Assembly (NCBI GenBank): GCA_012519465.1
Contig: JAAYQD010000005.1
Location: 1-5,475, forward strand
Reading direction: 5' to 3'
Length of the DNA: 5,475 nt
Origin: Candidatus Cloacimonadota bacterium
GTDB lineage: Bacteria; Cloacimonadota; Cloacimonadia; Cloacimonadales; Cloacimonadaceae
Shown: positions 1-5,458 of the stretch, piece after piece
How positions within the stretch are numbered: position 1 is the stretch's first letter
Layout: each line of letters starts with the position of its first letter
Translations under genes and position numbers: made by a program
The notes under the pieces: generated by a model
What the model was told of the DNA's origin: nothing
The model's database searches: none
What the model saw: the letters and a program-made list of their open reading frames with translations, nothing else

Positions 1-274
1 ATACATTGCGGAAATGGGCATCCAATGCCCTGCCAAAGCGGTGGAGGGAGAAATCTCCGCGGGGAGCCTGTGGATCGAGGGCAGAGCGCAAGCCACGGTG
101 TCTGAAGCTGCCGCCCCACATCCAGTCGTTGATGATCATGGGTCCGAAGATAGAGCGCAAATAATCTGCTGTTTCAATGAGGCGGGGGTCTAAAAACCAC
201 CATGCTTTGGCAGCGTATTTTTGATAGACTGCGGGCGAGACGAACTCTCGAATATCAAAGTGTTTTGCTATCAT
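1..274 (-). CDS. Peptidase M15-like cell-wall hydrolase, probable endolysin (partial, C-terminus outside window)
   Basis: The gene starts at an ATG at 274-272 and stays open for 91 codons to the window edge. AGGAG (287-283) sits 8 nt before the ATG. The visible protein begins MIAKHFDIREFVSP, the opening typical of small phage M15 peptidases in which a short EF[VL] segment precedes a helical region. Residues 76-85 read SLHRFGRALD, which fits the SxHxxGxAxD zinc-binding signature of the M15 (D-Ala-D-Ala carboxypeptidase/VanY-like) family: His78 and Asp85 would be zinc ligands. An upstream GGSFRHRGLR segment (54-63) fits the conserved substrate-side loop. The second catalytic half (Glu/Asp and the last His) lies outside the window. 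By family knowledge the enzyme cleaves peptide bonds in peptidoglycan; in a phage this means lysis at the end of infection. No signal peptide is seen, so export would need a holin or similar. It follows the previous gene after a 54-nt gap holding a possible terminator. Confidence 0.82.
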   Translation of the reverse strand, partial: MIAKHFDIREFVSPAVYQKYAAKAWWFLDPRLIETADYLRSIFGPMIINDWMWGGSFRHRGLRSALDPQAPRGDFSLHRFGRALDAHFRNV

Positions 275-300
275 GTGTTATACTCCTATAAAGAAAAGGT

Positions 301-321
301 GGGAGGGCGGGGAGCCCTCCC
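301..321 (-). terminator. Possible intrinsic terminator between the early operon and the peptidase gene
   Basis: An 8-bp perfect GC-rich inverted repeat (GGGAGGGC / GCCCTCCC) closes a 5-nt loop. Read on the minus strand it is followed by ACCTTTTCTTTAT, a T-rich but interrupted tail. It lies 8 nt after the stop codon of the coiled-coil gene. The orientation fits the minus strand only, since the plus-strand side is followed by G residues. Because the tail is broken, it may be partial, or may act as an RNA-stability or translational hairpin just ahead of the peptidase RBS. Confidence 0.5.
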
Positions 322-328
322 TGGGGGG

Positions 329-961
329 TTATCCGGTCTGTTTGGGTTGGTCTATGGGGGTGATGGCAGAGGAGAGGCGGGCAGCATCTTTATTACTTTG
401 CCATGCCTCGCTGGGGAGGGTGCCCTTGAACTCTGCATTCAACATGGAATCGAGGCGCTGGGTGGGGATGCCGCTTTCGGATATCCAGCTGCGGATCAGC
501 TGCACCTCGCGGGCAAATCTATCCATATATTCCCGCCATGCGCTTTGTGCGGCAAGCTTTCCCGCTGTGGCATTATTCAGTTTTGCATCCAGGTGTGCAA
601 TCTTGGTATTGGCTTTTATCAAAGCGGCTTTCAGCTCTGCTTGCTCTTGATTCAAGAGCTGGTTTTTGCGGCGGAGGGTGCGATTTGCCTCGCCTTTTTT
701 GGCTTCGTTTGCGATCTGTGCATTTCCCCACTGGATCACGGGGTCCTGTATTTTGTTCAGCTGCCGGATCATGCTTTCCATCACGCGCGACGTGCCCTCT
801 GCCCGTTCATCCATCTTTTGGGTGAGCTCCCTTAGGTGCTGCTGGATATCTGCGCTGAGATCGTGATATGCGTGCTTGAATGAATGGCGCAATCTGCTGA
901 GCAGCTTTGAGATGGTGATGAGCAGGAGGATGATGGCGAGGCTTGCAGATGCCCAGATCAT
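329..961 (-). CDS. Membrane-anchored coiled-coil protein of unknown function
   Basis: 210 aa. The ATG at 961-959 overlaps the stop of the Gam-like gene as ATGA, and GGAGG (971-967) is spaced 5 nt from it. Residues 2-21 form one hydrophobic segment (SASLAIILLLITI core). It is followed by a very basic stretch (K19, R23, R25, K29), so the positive-inside rule predicts the long C-terminal part in the cytoplasm. Residues about 35-155 are charged, rich in Ala, Gln, Leu, Lys and Glu, and look like an extended helical or coiled-coil region. The tail (from about 165) is Pro/Ser-rich and probably disordered. I do not recognise a family. Its position just before the peptidase would suit an inner-membrane spanin of Rz type (N-terminal anchor plus coiled coil), but the predicted orientation is opposite to that of a spanin. 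A membrane tether for the replication machinery is equally possible. Function is unassigned. Confidence 0.8.
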   Translation of the reverse strand: MIWASASLAIILLLITISKLLSRLRHSFKHAYHDLSADIQQHLRELTQKMDERAEGTSRVMESMIRQLNKIQDPVIQWGNAQIANEAKKGEANRTLRRKNQLLNQEQAELKAALIKANTKIAHLDAKLNNATAGKLAAQSAWREYMDRFAREVQLIRSWISESGIPTQRLDSMLNAEFKGTLPSEAWQSNKDAARLSSAITPIDQPKQTG

Positions 962-1494
962 TTTGTCCTCCCGGTGGCGGCAGCGGCGTTGATTTCTTCG
1001 ATTTTGGGTTCGATGCTGATGTTATCCACGGTTTTCTTTTCACAGCTCAGCTTTGCCAGCTCGATATCCGAGAGGGTGGCCAGCATGTCTTTGTTGGGGT
1101 TTTCACTGGTTTTGATAAAGTCGTGCATCCCCAGCGATTTCAGCACTTTGAGGCAGATGCTTTTGCTAACGATCTTGACAGAGGTGGATACCCTCATACT
1201 AATGGTTCCATGCGAGAATTCCTTGGTGCGAGATTTTGCAAACTCGTCCTTGTGATCGTTCGCATAAGCTGTGATGGCAGCATTCAATTCTTGAATCTCC
1301 ATCAGCACCGGAGCTGCATCGGCGTCAAACTTTGCGGTGATTTCGCTGATCAGCTCCGTCTTTTTGTTTTCCAGCTCTCGTTTTTGCAGGGTTAACGCTC
1401 CCAAACGCTTTAGTTTGAGATTCACTTCCTCCCAGTTTTTGAGGGCTGGGGCGTCGGATTTGGGGGTTGCGATTTGTGTCTTTTGTTTTGCCAT
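958..1494 (-). CDS. gam: Gam-like host-nuclease inhibitor (DNA-end-binding protein)
   Basis: 178 aa. The start is supported by a strong AAGGAGG (1506-1500) 5 nt before the ATG. The first 20 residues are a polar tail; residues about 22-85 form a long helix with charged heptads (WEEVNLKLKRLGALTLQKRE...); residues about 90-165 carry the Mu Gam-like pattern. That pattern has FSHGTISMRV (a beta segment around the conserved G-x-[IV]-x-x-R), then a KSICLKVLKSLGMHDFI helix, an N-K 'x-x-x-L' segment (NPNKDMLATL) and a closing ISIEP strand. Mu Gam is a dimeric Ku-like protein that binds double-strand DNA ends and blocks exonucleases such as RecBCD; the same role in the cytoplasm is inferred here. It sits 19 nt after the GemA-like gene and overlaps the next gene by 4 nt (ATGA), which suggests translational coupling. 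Length matches the family (about 170-180 aa). Confidence 0.88.
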   Translation of the reverse strand: MAKQKTQIATPKSDAPALKNWEEVNLKLKRLGALTLQKRELENKKTELISEITAKFDADAAPVLMEIQELNAAITAYANDHKDEFAKSRTKEFSHGTISMRVSTSVKIVSKSICLKVLKSLGMHDFIKTSENPNKDMLATLSDIELAKLSCEKKTVDNISIEPKIEEINAAAATGRTK

Positions 1495-1513
1495 GTTTTC
1501 CTCCTTGGCGGTT

Positions 1514-1900
1514 TTATATCAGGGTTTTACGCACCAGTGCGTAAAGCTCCGTGGTTTGTTTGTAGCTGAGGGCGCGCACGCTGTCTCCATAGCCCCAGTG
1601 CACCATGTTTTCATGCAGCCAATCCAGGGTGAACCCATGACGGGCAACGTGTGCCATGATGCAGGCATTCAGCTTTTTTTTGCGATTGTGGGCTTCTTTG
1701 GCGGCATAAGGCTTGAGGGTGGCTATTGCCTGCCTCATTTCCACTGGGGAGAGGGCGTTGGCATGGGTCACCTTGAATGTCTTGAGGAGGTATGCGCTAA
1801 AGCGGCAATACTTTTTGCCCTTCACCGCCTTATCCCATCCCGCCTGGCGCACCAGGCTCCAGAGGTATTTTTGTTGTCTGTCAAATTCAGCTTTGGGCAT
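1514..1900 (-). CDS. GemA/gp16-like phage regulatory protein (DUF1018-type)
   Basis: 128 aa from the ATG at 1900-1898, chosen because GGAGG (1910-1906) lies 5 nt ahead of it. An earlier in-frame ATG at 1918-1916 has no such site. The start overlaps the previous gene by 14 nt. The protein is basic and helical. It opens with MPKAEFDRQQKYLWSLVRQAGW, has an internal 'LSPVEMRQAIATLKPYA' helix, and ends with a hydrophobic segment HGFTLDWLHENMVHWGYG followed by 'ALSYKQTTELYALVRK'. The pattern of a W-L helix, an L-S-x-x-[EQ] helix and a final helix with an LSY-x-Q-x-x-x-LY motif matches my memory of Mu gp16/GemA relatives, which modulate host gene expression and DNA supercoiling in Mu. It is a little shorter than most members. 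Homology is judged by pattern only, so the family name is probable rather than sure. Confidence 0.62.
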   Translation of the reverse strand: MPKAEFDRQQKYLWSLVRQAGWDKAVKGKKYCRFSAYLLKTFKVTHANALSPVEMRQAIATLKPYAAKEAHNRKKKLNACIMAHVARHGFTLDWLHENMVHWGYGDSVRALSYKQTTELYALVRKTLI

Positions 1901-2090
1901 CGCTACCTCCCGTATCATCCCGATCGTTCAGCCAGTTATGCAGGGTTTTGAGCTCGGCTTTGATGCGGCGCAGCTCTTCCTGTGCCATAATCCTATCCAT
2001 CCTGCTGCAGGATGCGCGGTGAAACGCAAGCACAAAGAGCAGGCTGAGCACGATGCAATATAAGACCAACAGTAGCACAGCTATAGTCAT
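1887..2090 (-). CDS. Small single-pass membrane protein, unknown function
   Basis: 67 aa. The open frame extends upstream to 2234, but the real start is taken as the ATG at 2090-2088. That ATG overlaps the stop of the upstream gene as ATGA and has AGGAGG (2102-2097) 6 nt before it. Residues 2-23 (TIAVLLLVLYCIVLSLLFVLAF) form one transmembrane helix. The following residues H24-R37 are basic, which predicts a cytoplasmic C-terminus. Residues 31-56 look like a short amphipathic helix (AQEELRRIKAELKTLHNWL), and the last 10 are acidic and flexible. It overlaps the GemA-like gene by 14 nt. No family is recognised. Tiny membrane proteins are common in early phage operons (for example Kil- or holin-like proteins), but nothing here shows which role applies. 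Confidence 0.72.
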   Translation of the reverse strand: MTIAVLLLVLYCIVLSLLFVLAFHRASCSRMDRIMAQEELRRIKAELKTLHNWLNDRDDTGGSDAQS

Positions 2091-2536
2091 GCCATACCTC
2101 CTGCCCGCCTTTGAGCCAGCTCCTGGCGGTAGGTGCCCAGGGGTCTCATCTTTCCCTGGCGATAGTGTTTCTTTCTGCCCTGGCGCTTCACCTGGAGGAT
2201 GCCGGCGGATTCCATAGCAACCAGATATCGGCACAGCGCCGTTTGGCTAAAATCCACCTGGGACAACAGCCGGTGGGAGGGGACGGGACGGGTGCAGAGG
2301 CGGTAGATTTGTTTTACCTTATGGGGGCAAAAAGTCCAATCCATCCACACATTATCGGCTTTGGGAGGGGGGAGGGGATATGCCAGCCAGACGGCTCCCA
2401 GGGCCGCCACCAGGCCGCCAGCCTGGGCTTTTGCAAGCACGCTGCGGGCACGGGATGGGGCCAGACCGGTGAGGGCGCAAAACTCTTCCACAGTGAAGGG
2501 TCCGCTGCCTTTGACGCGAATAAAATCAGATACCAT
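2087..2536 (-). CDS. Two-domain winged-helix DNA-binding protein
   Basis: 149 aa. The ATG lies 1 nt after the TAA of the ATPase gene, and its AGGAG (2547-2543) is inside the end of that gene, so the two are probably translationally coupled. Residues about 12-50 form a first helix-turn-helix (FTVEEFCALTGLAPSRARSV, then a beta wing with AVWLAYPL). Residues about 72-126 form a second one (KVKQIYRL...VPSHRLLSQV..SQTALCRYLVAMESAGIL) with a basic wing, VKRQGRKKHYRQ. The C-terminal tail is basic (net positive). This resembles MarR/GntR-like winged helices, but no known phage regulator is recognised. Its place right after the MuB-like gene is where Mu carries small, poorly known early genes. A role as an early regulator or as a DNA-binding accessory of transposition is inference. 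Confidence 0.75.
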   Translation of the reverse strand: MVSDFIRVKGSGPFTVEEFCALTGLAPSRARSVLAKAQAGGLVAALGAVWLAYPLPPPKADNVWMDWTFCPHKVKQIYRLCTRPVPSHRLLSQVDFSQTALCRYLVAMESAGILQVKRQGRKKHYRQGKMRPLGTYRQELAQRRAGGMA

Positions 2537-2537
2537 G

Positions 2538-3287
2538 TTATTCTCCTATTATTTTTAGATATTGTTTGAGATCAATAGTTTGGATATTCAATTGGGCTGC
2601 GATATCCTCGTAGAGCCGGATGGCTTTGATGAGCTTGCGGGCGTCTCCGCCGGCGCGGCGGCGATCGTTTGAATAGCGTGCCAAATCTTCCGCTATTTCC
2701 ACGTCTGATAGCTGTTTGCACATCAGGATGGCATCCTGATTGTCCAAAGCCTTGAACTCTGCAAAATATATGAAACGGTTGTAATAGTGGGTGTTTAGTT
2801 TTGCCACCTTGTCCCGCAGGTCCTGCATGCCCACCAAAACCACGCTGGATACCGTGTTATCGGCAATGTCCCGCAGCATCCCGATGATGCCTTCATGCTG
2901 ATAGTGGATGATATTATCCACCTCATCGATGAGCAGGACGGGCAGATGGTCTTTGGTGGTATTGCGGTTTAATGTATCCAGGATTTCGCCAAAGAGCCGG
3001 GCTTTATTGCCCGTGATGCGGGTGGTGTTTTCCGGCTCGTACAATGCCCGGATAGCCCGCAACAGCTCCACAGTGAAGCTTTTTGGGGTGGCTGCCTTCA
3101 GCGCACTGAGATACACGCTGCGGTGTTGGATGGCATAACGCATGCTAAATTGGGTCTTCCCCAAGCCGGGACGCCCATAGATCATCGCCATTCCCACCTG
3201 ATGATCCAGCGGCCGCCCCTGCAGATACTGCATGCACTCCATGCCTCGGGTGACGTTTTTGGTTTGAACTAAAATGTGTGATTTCAT
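2538..3287 (-). CDS. MuB-like AAA+ ATPase, target-DNA capture protein of transposition
   Basis: 249 aa. It begins 22 nt after the transposase stop; AGAGGT (3299-3294) lies 6 nt before the ATG. Walker A is GRPGLGKT (residues 38-45); Walker B is VLLIDEVDN (117-125, with Asp121-Glu122); a sensor-1-like strand is SVVLVGMQD (148-156); YNRF (169-172) carries a candidate arginine finger; GGDARKLIKAI (213-223) fits the sensor-2/lid helix. This is the arrangement of the MuB/TniB/ExeA-like AAA group. Mu B is about 312 aa with an N-terminal HTH. Here only about 30 residues precede the core (with a small YLQGRPLDHQVGMAMIYG lead-in), so the separate DNA-binding N-terminal domain seems absent. By family knowledge it forms an ATP-dependent filament on target DNA, stimulates the transposase and gives target immunity. 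Its placement directly behind the transposase matches Mu A-B. Confidence 0.9.
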   Translation of the reverse strand: MKSHILVQTKNVTRGMECMQYLQGRPLDHQVGMAMIYGRPGLGKTQFSMRYAIQHRSVYLSALKAATPKSFTVELLRAIRALYEPENTTRITGNKARLFGEILDTLNRNTTKDHLPVLLIDEVDNIIHYQHEGIIGMLRDIADNTVSSVVLVGMQDLRDKVAKLNTHYYNRFIYFAEFKALDNQDAILMCKQLSDVEIAEDLARYSNDRRRAGGDARKLIKAIRLYEDIAAQLNIQTIDLKQYLKIIGE

Positions 3288-3309
3288 CCTGTTACCTCTT
3301 TTGATATAT

Positions 3310-5352
3310 TCATTGTGAGACCCCGATTGCGTCCAAAAATTCCCGCGGGATCACCACCTCGTTTTCGTCTGGTTCCTCTTCCTGTATGGGTTCGCCTTCC
3401 ACAGGCTCCTGGGGCAGATGGGGCAGGGAGCTATCCAAATTGGTGAGCTCCAGCGGCGCCCCTCCCTTCATCTCGCGCAGCTTGCCAATGGCCTCCATCA
3501 TAAACATGCCGCCATCGCGGGTCATCTCTGCCAGGGCATCCGCATCCTTGCGCATCCGCTTTTCCAGCCGGTTTTTGCGCTTCATCTCGTGGGTAAAGCG
3601 CAGCTTTTCTTCCTCGCTGCCCCGCACCGTGACCAGGGGATCGTGCACATCGCGCACCAGCGCCCGGCAGATGGGCTGTTTGAGGCTATCATACACAAAT
3701 ACATAGCGATCATCCATCTGGTCATAGCGCACATACACCCGCTGCCCCACATAATCAAACAGCGCTTCGTCATAATACCACAAACCACGCACCTTCACCC
3801 CGCTGCGGTCCAGCTTTTTCACCTCCTGGCACAGCATCAATTGCCACAGCTCTTCGGGGTTGCGGCGCCTGCTATCATCTATGCTTTTCAGCCCTTCCTG
3901 CCACACCTGCAGCCGCGTCTTGCCTTTGATCTCGGGGTGTTGCATGTGGGCATAGATATCCAGTATCCACCAATTGAGGACCTGCTTGGCTTCGTGCAAA
4001 GTGAGCGTGATATTGCCCCGCAGCTTCTGATCCAGCTGCTGCAAGTGTTTTTCGTTGCGCCCCAGGTGTGCCGGTTTATCCTCGATGCTTGCGCCCCGGT
4101 ATCCCGGCAAAAAGCGCTCCAATCCGCCGTCAAGCGTGCCAAAAAACCGTTCTATCTTTGCCTTGCCGGTGGGGTTGTAAGGCAGGGAATTCAATATCTC
4201 CAACACCCCCGTGGCATAGATATTGCCGCTGATCTCCGCTATCTCGTCCTGTTCCAACTGTCTCAGCTCTGCCAATTGCGCACGGTTGAGCTTTTTGCCC
4301 TGCAGGCTGCGAAACGCCCTGCCGTTATCCCACTTGATATACAGGGGAACAAAGCCCCACAGGCAGATGGCATTGCGATAGGCGCTGGCGATTACCCGCC
4401 GGTTTTCGCTAAAATCCAGATCAAAACCCACGATCATCCCCGAAGCGTAATCCATAAAAGGCACAAACATGGGGCGGCTGGCATTGCCGGTATAAGGATT
4501 GATCACCTCAAAATTGAGCAAACAGCCGTCACTATACCACAAATCGCCCACCGGCACCCGGCTGCCATCCTGCAACACAGAGGGCAGATAGTGCTCCCTG
4601 AAATACTTCGCCCCCCGCCGCATATACGCCCAGCGCCCCGCATGACGCTGCGCAAAAACCTTGATCGCCCGCTGCATGGTGCGGTCGGATACAGGAGCCT
4701 CCCGTCCCTCGGTGCGCAGCTTCAGATGCCACATCCGCAGCGCTGCCGCCACAGGAGGCTTGCCATCGCTGTGCAAAACCCCGATCAACCAATTAAAATC
4801 ATCCTGGGGCACCTCGTGACCCACATTCCCGCTGCGCCACTGGGGCACCAGCGCACGCCAATCCCGCTCCCCATCCAGCCAAGCGTTGTACCAGCGCCGC
4901 AGCGTGCTGGCGCTGAGCCGCCCCAAAGTGGCATAGATTAGGCTGTGGTGCACACCCGTATTATAAAGCTCCAAATAAGCCGTTATAGCCTGGGAAAGGC
5001 TGATCCCCTCCCGCGTGCGCAGATCGTGCAGCTCGCTACAAAGCTGGGCACGACGGATGGCTATTACCTCCTGCTTTTCGCCCAAGGCGGGCTGCGCCAA
5101 GTGGAGAGTTGAGAGTTGAGAGTTGAGAGTTGAAAGTTGAGGCGCCTGCGGCGCAGTTGAGAGTTGAGAGTTGAGAGTTGAGAGCTCGCTGCGCTCGCCA
5201 TTCGGTTCCGCAATAAGTTCCGCAATCTGGGTGTCTGCAGTCTGTGTGTCCGCAGTCGTGTCCGCAGTCTGGGTGTCCGCAGTCGTGTCCGCAGTCTGTG
5301 TGTCCGCAGTCGTGTCCGCAGTCGTGTCCGCAGTCGTCTCTCCGAGACTCAT
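3310..5352 (-). CDS. MuA-like DDE transposase with repeat-filled N-terminus
   Basis: 680 aa (MuA is 663). Residues 1-85 are simple sequence (eight TADT units, then LSTLNSQLST runs). Residues about 92-165 are a helical DNA-binding region ending in SASTLRRWYNAWLDG, with a second HTH-like stretch at 195-240. The RNase-H-like catalytic core is 265-415: D275 (YSDGCLLN), D342 (IKWDNGRA) and E401 (KIERFFGTL). D-D spacing is 67 as I recall for MuA, and D-E spacing is 59. A Mu-type beta-barrel domain follows (about 510-575), then a basic helix KRKNRLEKRMRKD (591-603) like MuA domain III, and an acidic tail (650-665). It cuts and joins phage ends to target DNA. The ATG has no Shine-Dalgarno; an in-frame TAG 10 codons upstream closes the frame. 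AGGAGGT at codons 94-96 makes a shorter product possible. MuA's N-terminal enhancer-binding domain is not recognisable. Confidence 0.93.
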   Translation of the reverse strand: MSLGETTADTTADTTADTQTADTTADTQTADTTADTQTADTQIAELIAEPNGERSELSTLNSQLSTAPQAPQLSTLNSQLSTLHLAQPALGEKQEVIAIRRAQLCSELHDLRTREGISLSQAITAYLELYNTGVHHSLIYATLGRLSASTLRRWYNAWLDGERDWRALVPQWRSGNVGHEVPQDDFNWLIGVLHSDGKPPVAAALRMWHLKLRTEGREAPVSDRTMQRAIKVFAQRHAGRWAYMRRGAKYFREHYLPSVLQDGSRVPVGDLWYSDGCLLNFEVINPYTGNASRPMFVPFMDYASGMIVGFDLDFSENRRVIASAYRNAICLWGFVPLYIKWDNGRAFRSLQGKKLNRAQLAELRQLEQDEIAEISGNIYATGVLEILNSLPYNPTGKAKIERFFGTLDGGLERFLPGYRGASIEDKPAHLGRNEKHLQQLDQKLRGNITLTLHEAKQVLNWWILDIYAHMQHPEIKGKTRLQVWQEGLKSIDDSRRRNPEELWQLMLCQEVKKLDRSGVKVRGLWYYDEALFDYVGQRVYVRYDQMDDRYVFVYDSLKQPICRALVRDVHDPLVTVRGSEEEKLRFTHEMKRKNRLEKRMRKDADALAEMTRDGGMFMMEAIGKLREMKGGAPLELTNLDSSLPHLPQEPVEGEPIQEEEPDENEVVIPREFLDAIGVSQ
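5066..5072 (-). promoter_or_regulatory. Perfect Shine-Dalgarno-like AGGAGGT inside the transposase gene
   Basis: On the minus strand AGGAGGT spans codons 94-96, 7 nt before the in-frame ATC codon of Ile99 (5058-5056). It is the strongest ribosome-binding match near the gene's 5' end, while the annotated ATG has none. It sits where the low-complexity leader gives way to the conserved protein. No ATG, GTG or TTG is in frame at the right distance; the nearest codons are ATA (97) and ATC (99). It may mark the ancestral start, support rare AUC/AUA initiation, or be chance. Confidence 0.4.
5104..5138. repeat. Heptanucleotide tandem array 1 (GAGAGTT x5)
   Basis: Five tandem 7-bp units, the last one GAAAGTT, lie within transposase codons 72-83. 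Three units (21 bp) encode a heptad LSTLNSQ on the minus strand. Because 7 is not a multiple of 3, gain or loss of one unit shifts the reading frame. Confidence 0.9.
5142..5154. repeat. GC-rich inverted repeat between the two heptamer arrays
   Basis: GCGCC-TGC-GGCGC is a perfect 5-bp stem with a 3-nt loop. It separates the two heptamer arrays and is translated as part of APQAPQ. It resembles the GC-rich hairpins seen next to such heptamers in intergenic repeat elements, as inferred from memory. Confidence 0.6.
5159..5184. repeat. Heptanucleotide tandem array 2 (GAGAGTT x3 plus a partial)
   Basis: Three full GAGAGTT units and a trailing GAGAG are preceded by a partial AGTT (5155-5158). The same heptamer is read in the same frame as in array 1, giving ELSTLNSQLST. 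It is followed at 5184-5198 by GCTCGC-TGC-GCTCGC, a short direct repeat coding GERSE. Arrays, hairpin and this motif together form a roughly 95-bp composite block (5104-5199). Confidence 0.88.
5231..5335. repeat. 12-bp tandem repeat (GTGTCCGCAGTC x8) coding TADT units
   Basis: Eight copies, of which one (5231-5242) differs by one base (GTGTCTGCAGTC). Three-base spacers (TGT, TGG, TGT) follow copies 1, 3 and 5, giving a higher-order 27-bp period. All units and spacers are multiples of 3, so the frame is kept. The protein is Thr/Ala/Asp-rich (residues 7-42), with Gln at each spacer and after the last unit. No known domain is recognised; it looks like a flexible acidic leader. Confidence 0.93.
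5335..5349. promoter_or_regulatory. Palindromic site R1, overlapping the transposase start codons
   Basis: CGTCTCTCCGAGACT contains a GTCTC-TCC-GAGAC inverted repeat and covers codons 2-6 of the transposase. An identical 15-bp copy (R2) lies 52 bp away. It is a candidate repressor operator or transposase end-binding site; which of the two cannot be decided from sequence. Confidence 0.6.
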
Positions 5353-5386
5353 TGGGTTTCGATAACTCGTGTTTGACCTAAACTAC

Positions 5387-5401
5387 CGTCTCTCCGAGAC
5401 T
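5387..5401. promoter_or_regulatory. Palindromic site R2, exact copy of R1
   Basis: A 15-bp exact copy of CGTCTCTCCGAGACT in the same orientation as R1. The 52-bp centre-to-centre distance is about five helical turns, so two bound proteins would face the same side of DNA. It lies 35 bp upstream of the transposase ATG, where a repressor would block transcription. Confidence 0.6.
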
Positions 5402-5458
5402 TAACCTGCAAGAATGATATTGATTTGAAATGACCCAGATAGTTTCGTCGCTCGGGAG

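Noticed and set aside
221..835. Plus-strand open frame of 204 codons opposite the coiled-coil gene
   Set aside because: The Cys/Gly-rich composition and overlap with a well-supported minus-strand gene with RBS and ATGA coupling mark it as a shadow.
329..961. Rz-like inner-membrane spanin
   Set aside because: Basic residues follow the membrane helix and none precede it, which predicts a cytoplasmic C-terminus, opposite to a spanin; no partner lipoprotein frame was seen.
943..1395. Plus-strand open frame opposite the Gam-like gene
   Set aside because: It covers a gene with strong family pattern and RBS, and has no recognisable feature of its own.
1887..2234. Longer 115-codon version of the small membrane protein
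   Set aside because: The first 48 codons overlap the winged-helix gene and read as Gly/Pro-rich shadow; the internal ATG at 2090 has an AGGAGG at ideal distance and ATGA coupling.
3418..4941. A 507-codon open frame on the plus strand opposite the transposase
   Set aside because: It is antisense to a clear DDE transposase, has biased His/Ile/Gln/Leu/Pro composition typical of a shadow frame, and shows no motif or convincing ribosome-binding site.
5104..5335. CRISPR-like array
   Set aside because: Repeat units are 7 and 12 bp, tandem, without unique spacers of constant length, and they lie in frame inside a protein-coding gene.
5405..5435. IHF site on the minus strand (AATCAATATCATT)
   Set aside because: The ATCAA half fits, but the TTR half is displaced by one base; too weak to call, though Mu does place IHF between operators.
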